Shown here in pieces: positions 59,922 through 64,000 of a DNA stretch of 64,000 nt. The translations under genes were made by a program, and so were the position numbers. The DNA is from Geosiphon pyriformis. Taxonomy: Eukaryota > Glomeromycota > Glomeromycetes > Archaeosporales > Geosiphonaceae. A model generated the notes under the pieces. The model made no database searches. It was given only the letters and a program-made list of their open reading frames with translations, and was not told the DNA's origin. Location: NCBI GenBank assembly GCA_016748015.1, contig JAAOMT010000657.1:267337-331336 (forward strand), in the 5' to 3' direction. Every line of letters starts with the position of its first letter. Position 1 is the stretch's first letter.

Positions 59922-62900
59922 ACAAATTCTAATGAATTATTCTTAGTCATCAATATTTTGCTTAGTAAAGTGTTTTCAACTTTGGTACTTGCTATTTACC
60001 AAATTTTGTTTTTGTTGTGTGAGTAATTATTTAAGCATGAAAAAGCTCTGTTCTATGTAACATTAAAAAACATTCTTTGGCTTATTTAATTGCTTATAAA
60101 AATTGTGTATTAGCATAATATATTATATATTCTTTTTTGCCCAAAAATGTTATTTTACATTTCCTTATTAAGTAAGATTTTCTCATAAACAAGATATTGT
60201 TTATTGTTCTACTTTTCTTGTCATTTAGGATAACCAAAGCATTTTCTGTAATATGGTTTACAATAGTAATGAGTATGCATCCAATAGTCTTTTTTGGGTA
60301 ATACCAAAGCTTCTATAAAGAAAAACTTCTTTTTATAATTGATGTATCTAAAAGAAATATAAAGTGATTCTTTTTTTTATTCCAATAAATATAGAACATA
60401 CTAATTATTGGCTGTTTCTTTAATGGTAATAGTGTTTTGAGAATTATTTTTTTCTTTTCTTTTTTTTTTGTTGTTTCAAAAGAGTATTAGTAATAGTTTG
60501 TTGTAATTGTTTTCAGCTCATAAGATTTGATAGGCTTTTCAAGTAGGTTTTTTTAAACTTAATTAGTAAGCATTAGGTAATAATGTTTATTTTAAAATAG
60601 CTACAAGTGACTGGTACTTAAGTATGCTGACCATTTTAATTAAGCTGTAGCTCTTGCATGATTTAATTGAGTACAGCATTGGTCTTGAACAGCCAGTTAT
60701 TATTAACAAAAACTTGGTATTATGTGGCTTTTATGACTAGAACTTTGATTGGTGTGATAATACTGTTGACTTTAAAAGATAAGTTATTGATTTTGTTAAT
60801 AAAAATCTTTGTCGTTCTATTGGCTGTAATAATTCTGGTGCTGGCAGTATAATTAACTTGGCAATCTAATTGATCTATGAGTTGTCATGTAATAATACTG
60901 TTTGCTAATCTACTATTAAAAATTAGCTTAATAGATTGGTTATTAATTTTGACATCAATATACATGACAGTAATTAATTTGGTGTTAAAAATGACTTTAC
61001 TAAAAAAAAATGTTGTTAAGGATCTTTCTAATTCAAAAGAAAAGATAACTGCAAATAATTTGTTTTCAGTAATTATTACTGGTAAAATATGGTTAATAAG
61101 TAGTGTTGAATTGGTTTTCAAGTTGTTAAATAAGTTGTTTTCTGAAGTAACCAAGAGATTTAAATAGTTCTGAAAATTCGGATTTTGAATGTATCTATTT
61201 TCTAAACTCCACTGGCATAATTCTAATAACTGGTTTGAAAAACTGGAAATTGGTTGGTACATAACTATTGTCAATCTTCAGTTCTGTTGTATGTGTGTAA
61301 TTCTTGGCTTTTGGTTTTTAGTTGACATTTAAGTTAAGTTTTGTAGCAGTATTTGAATTGGTTAAAATTAATAAATAATTTGTAACTGTAGTTGATATAT
61401 TACCAATGTTGAAGTCTAATATACTAAAAGTAAGTATATTGATTGTTATATTATTTAGAAATAATGTGGCTAATATATTATGATCCTGATAACAAATTGT
61501 TAACATAGTTCTGGATTTGAAATCTGCAATCAGAGTTTTAATATTAATTTTCTGATTATTGGTTATTAAATTTGAAATGGCAATCTGCTTTTAGATGGCT
61601 TTGTTTATTATAATGGTAAAAATTACATGTTTTTTGTTGTTATAATTGATTTAATAATAATAACAGATACAATTGATTTTGAAAACAATTGAAGTTTTTT
61701 TAATTGTTGCAATATTGTAAAGACTAATAAATGGCTTGATTATTAGCTAAATATCTCTTAATTTTTTGATTAATAGAGTCATTAAATTGTTTTAGCTTAA
61801 AATCTAATTCAGATAATTTGTTTATCACTAAATTTACAACTTGGATATGATTGGTTTTTAAGTTCTGCCAATTCAAAATTTCTGGTGTGAATAATTGTAT
61901 TCTAAAGAGTATTTGGGTGCATTAAACATATTTATTATAGTAAATTACTGTATAATCCACAAATAAACTGATTTAAAATTTGCAGTACTATAAAATAGTT
62001 AGTATTAATTGCTTGAATTTGGTGCAAATTTCTGTAGAAGCATTTCAAATAAATAGTGACTGTTTTAGTATTGTCTTGTTTAATAATAGTAAAGCTAGTT
62101 AACAGACAATTGATGCTATTATTATTATTGAAATACTGCAAAAATGTGGTTTTGAATACATTAAAATTTTGGGATTTGTTTACAAGATTTTAATACCATA
62201 AGTTAATAATATTCTGAAAAAAATATAAGATGGCTTGAAGTGTTTTGGTATTATTCTATCTATTGGCTGCAATGGCTTTTTTTATATTATTTAATTATAT
62301 TTGAATATTATCTTATTTATCTGTAAATTTTTTTAGTTTGACAATAGGTATATATGTTATTAATACAAGTTGTTATTATTGTAATTGTTGTTGAAATTGT
62401 TGTTGTTGTACAGCAATTGATGCAACTAGTAGATTGATTATAATAATTGAAGGTAAGTTTTGCTGAAAAATAGAAGTGGGGTTTGGATTGTTTGAGTTTT
62501 GCAGAGTTTAAACAATTAAAATTTGTACTTTTAAGTTATTTAAGATTGAGTTTTGATTATTACTTTTTTGATTGTTATTTTTTCCTCTTTTGATTTAGTT
62601 TTTTTCCAAAAACTGGTAGATTTAAAATTTGGTTAAAATGACAGTGATTAAAGTCTTGATAGTATGGTTAATTATAATTTAAATTCTTTAAAAAAATTAT
62701 TGTAAATTTCTAATAATTTGGCTTTCTTTTAATTATTTTGGAATAGTACTCTAGATAATAATGTTTTTGCAGTTGATAATAATATACATTCTGATAATAT
62801 ATAAATAGTATTTTATGGTGTATAATAGTATAACAAATAAATAGATAAAACAACTTTTGGTTTTTTTTCAAGTAAGTGGTTGTATTTTTTTTAGTGTTTT

Positions 62901-63303
62901 TGCTGAAATTTGTAATTTCTCTTTGTTTATGAAAATAATATTTAATTTTTGCTGAGTGTACTTCTCAATTTTTCAATTTATCTTTGTAATTAGTGGAGCA
63001 AACAGATAGTTTGGTGAAAGTATAGTGCTTTATAATAGTTTACTGTAAAAATTTCTGAGGATGGCTTTTGAATCTCCTTGGTTTTTTAAATAGAATTTAA
63101 TTTTTTTGTTAATGTAGAAATTGAAAGTTAATTCTGCTAACCAATAGTTATTTGTCAATTCAAGATGAATTTGGTAATATTAAAATAAAAATTTTGCAAA
63201 TTCTAAATGATTTTCTCTTATGATTTCTTGGTTTGCCACTTTTTTAGATAGTTGATGTTAGTACTGGTTCTCTGTTGAATTATATCTTACAAAAAGCACC
63301 AAA
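59922..63303 (-). pseudogene. B0 Cys-rich domain, protease and gag
   Basis: Read leftward: gag at about 63250-61320 (capsid-like open piece 62141-61935 with YFNNNNSINCLLTSFTII, and a decayed zinc knuckle near 61620). Then protease at 61274-60885 (129 codons; core IKLIFNSRLANSIIT, Asp to Asn), then the Cys-rich domain at about 60450-59930. At the right end AAGCACCAAA (63294-63303) is the primer-binding site beside the 5' LTR. Confidence 0.65.
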
Positions 63304-63453
63304 TATTACAAGTGATTATTTGGGGTGTTAAAACAAATAACAAATCTGTAACTTGGTGCTTAATAGCTGAAAATATTGGTAATTTTTAAAGATTTTAAAG
63401 TTTAAAGGTTTTAATTGAGTCTTTTGTATAATAAACAGAGATTTAATTGATGG
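63304..63453 (-). repeat. B0 5' LTR, first 150 bp
   Basis: Starts TATTACAAGTG (decayed TGTTAC) and follows the family B LTR until it is cut by C6 at 63454. It contains CTTGGTGCTT at 63352-63361, the reverse complement of the AAGCACCAAG motif. Confidence 0.75.
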
Positions 63454-64000
63454 TGTTACTGGAGGTTTTTGGTCTCTTTTCTTAAATGTTGATAATGTTA
63501 ATTTGCTGTGAATTCACGTTTTTAGGAAGTAGTTGAACCTCCAATAACTGAATTTATCTTCAAATTATTTCCTATAATTTGAACTGCTGGGCTTATAAAT
63601 GGAATGGCCAATTCCTTGCCAGTTACTTTATGTAGTTACGTTGTAGTAAACGTCAACTCTTTCCCAGGAATTGCTTGTTTGGAAGCTCACTAAAAATGTG
63701 TAGTTACTTTGCTGTAAAAGTCAACTCTTCTACAGGAATCTTGTCTGTAGGCTACCCTAATGATTGTAATAAGAAAAAAAAAGAAAAATAAAAGAAATGT
63801 AAAAGAAATAGAATTTTTGTCAAGAGAAACGTTTTCTATCCAGGCCTGGAGTCACTAACAGTTTACTGAAATTGGTAGCTAATCAATTTCGAAATGTTAG
63901 TTGGGTTTTTGGGGGTTTTTCCAAGTACAATAATTAAAGAATTTGGTTTTTTGAATTATTTGATATTTATTTCTTTTTGTGTGTATAGAAACGGTTTTAA
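63454..64000 (-). repeat. C6: family C LTR, truncated by the window end
   Basis: TGTTACTGGAGGTTTTTGG and the following ~545 bp match the family C LTRs (21220, 25626, 48458, 57336). It is inserted in the B0 5' LTR. Whether it is a solo LTR or the 3' LTR of a whole element lies outside the window. Confidence 0.85.

Larger units (their letters stand above)
38659..63453 (-). mobile_element. Element B0: family B, internally deleted, split by B4, 5' LTR cut by C6
   Basis: 3' LTR 38659-39493; internal DNA 39494-40102 plus 59922-63303; 5' LTR from 63304, interrupted at 63453 by C6. The halves join across B4 in the order seen in B1 at 18960-19060. Like B1 it has gag, protease and Cys-rich domain but no RT or integrase. 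It starts only 4 bp after B1, in the same orientation. The right end lies outside the window. Confidence 0.78.

Overview
The window looks like nuclear DNA of an AT-rich fungus, most probably an arbuscular mycorrhizal fungus (Glomeromycotina, Rhizophagus-like). The grounds are very low GC, an intron-dense gene with short GT-AG introns, a fungal-type homeodomain gene, and Ty3/gypsy elements carrying a Cys-rich domain that I associate with Rhizophagus predicted proteins. The genus is an inference, not a search result.

Layout: (1) 1-4150, decayed AT-rich remnants of LTR retrotransposon family A (plus strand). (2) 4451-13366, an island of three apparently intact host genes, all on the minus strand: DIS3/RRP44 (21 exons, 982 codons), a secreted purple acid phosphatase (4 exons, 359 codons) and a homeodomain transcription factor (2 exons, 571 codons). 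(3) 13876-17741, the 3' LTR and decayed pol of a third family A element (minus strand). (4) 17742-64000, a Russian-doll stack of Ty3/gypsy elements. Two family B elements (B1 17742-38654 and B0 38659 to beyond the window, minus) sit head to tail in the family A pol. Each was split by a further family B element on the plus strand (B2 19696-35190 inside B1; B4 40103-59921 inside B0). Each of those was split by a family C element on the minus strand (C3 21220-26605 inside B2; C5 48458-58302 inside B4). A third family C LTR (C6, 63454 onward) interrupts the 5' LTR of B0. Element boundaries come from matching LTR ends (TGTTAC...GTAACA) and, in most cases, 4-bp target duplications.

The fullest elements have the order gag - aspartic protease - Cys-rich domain - dUTPase domain - linker - RT - RNase H - integrase - 3' tail. 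The dUTPase domain between protease and RT is the most unusual coding feature. B0, B1 and C3 lack everything from about the dUTPase to the integrase, yet keep gag, protease, the Cys-rich domain, the extreme 3' end and both LTRs, so they look like non-autonomous derivatives. Copies of one LTR differ almost wholly by C-to-T and G-to-A changes, and several catalytic aspartates have become asparagine, which points to strong GC-to-AT mutation of the repeats beside an undamaged gene island. I saw no tRNA, rRNA or CRISPR array.
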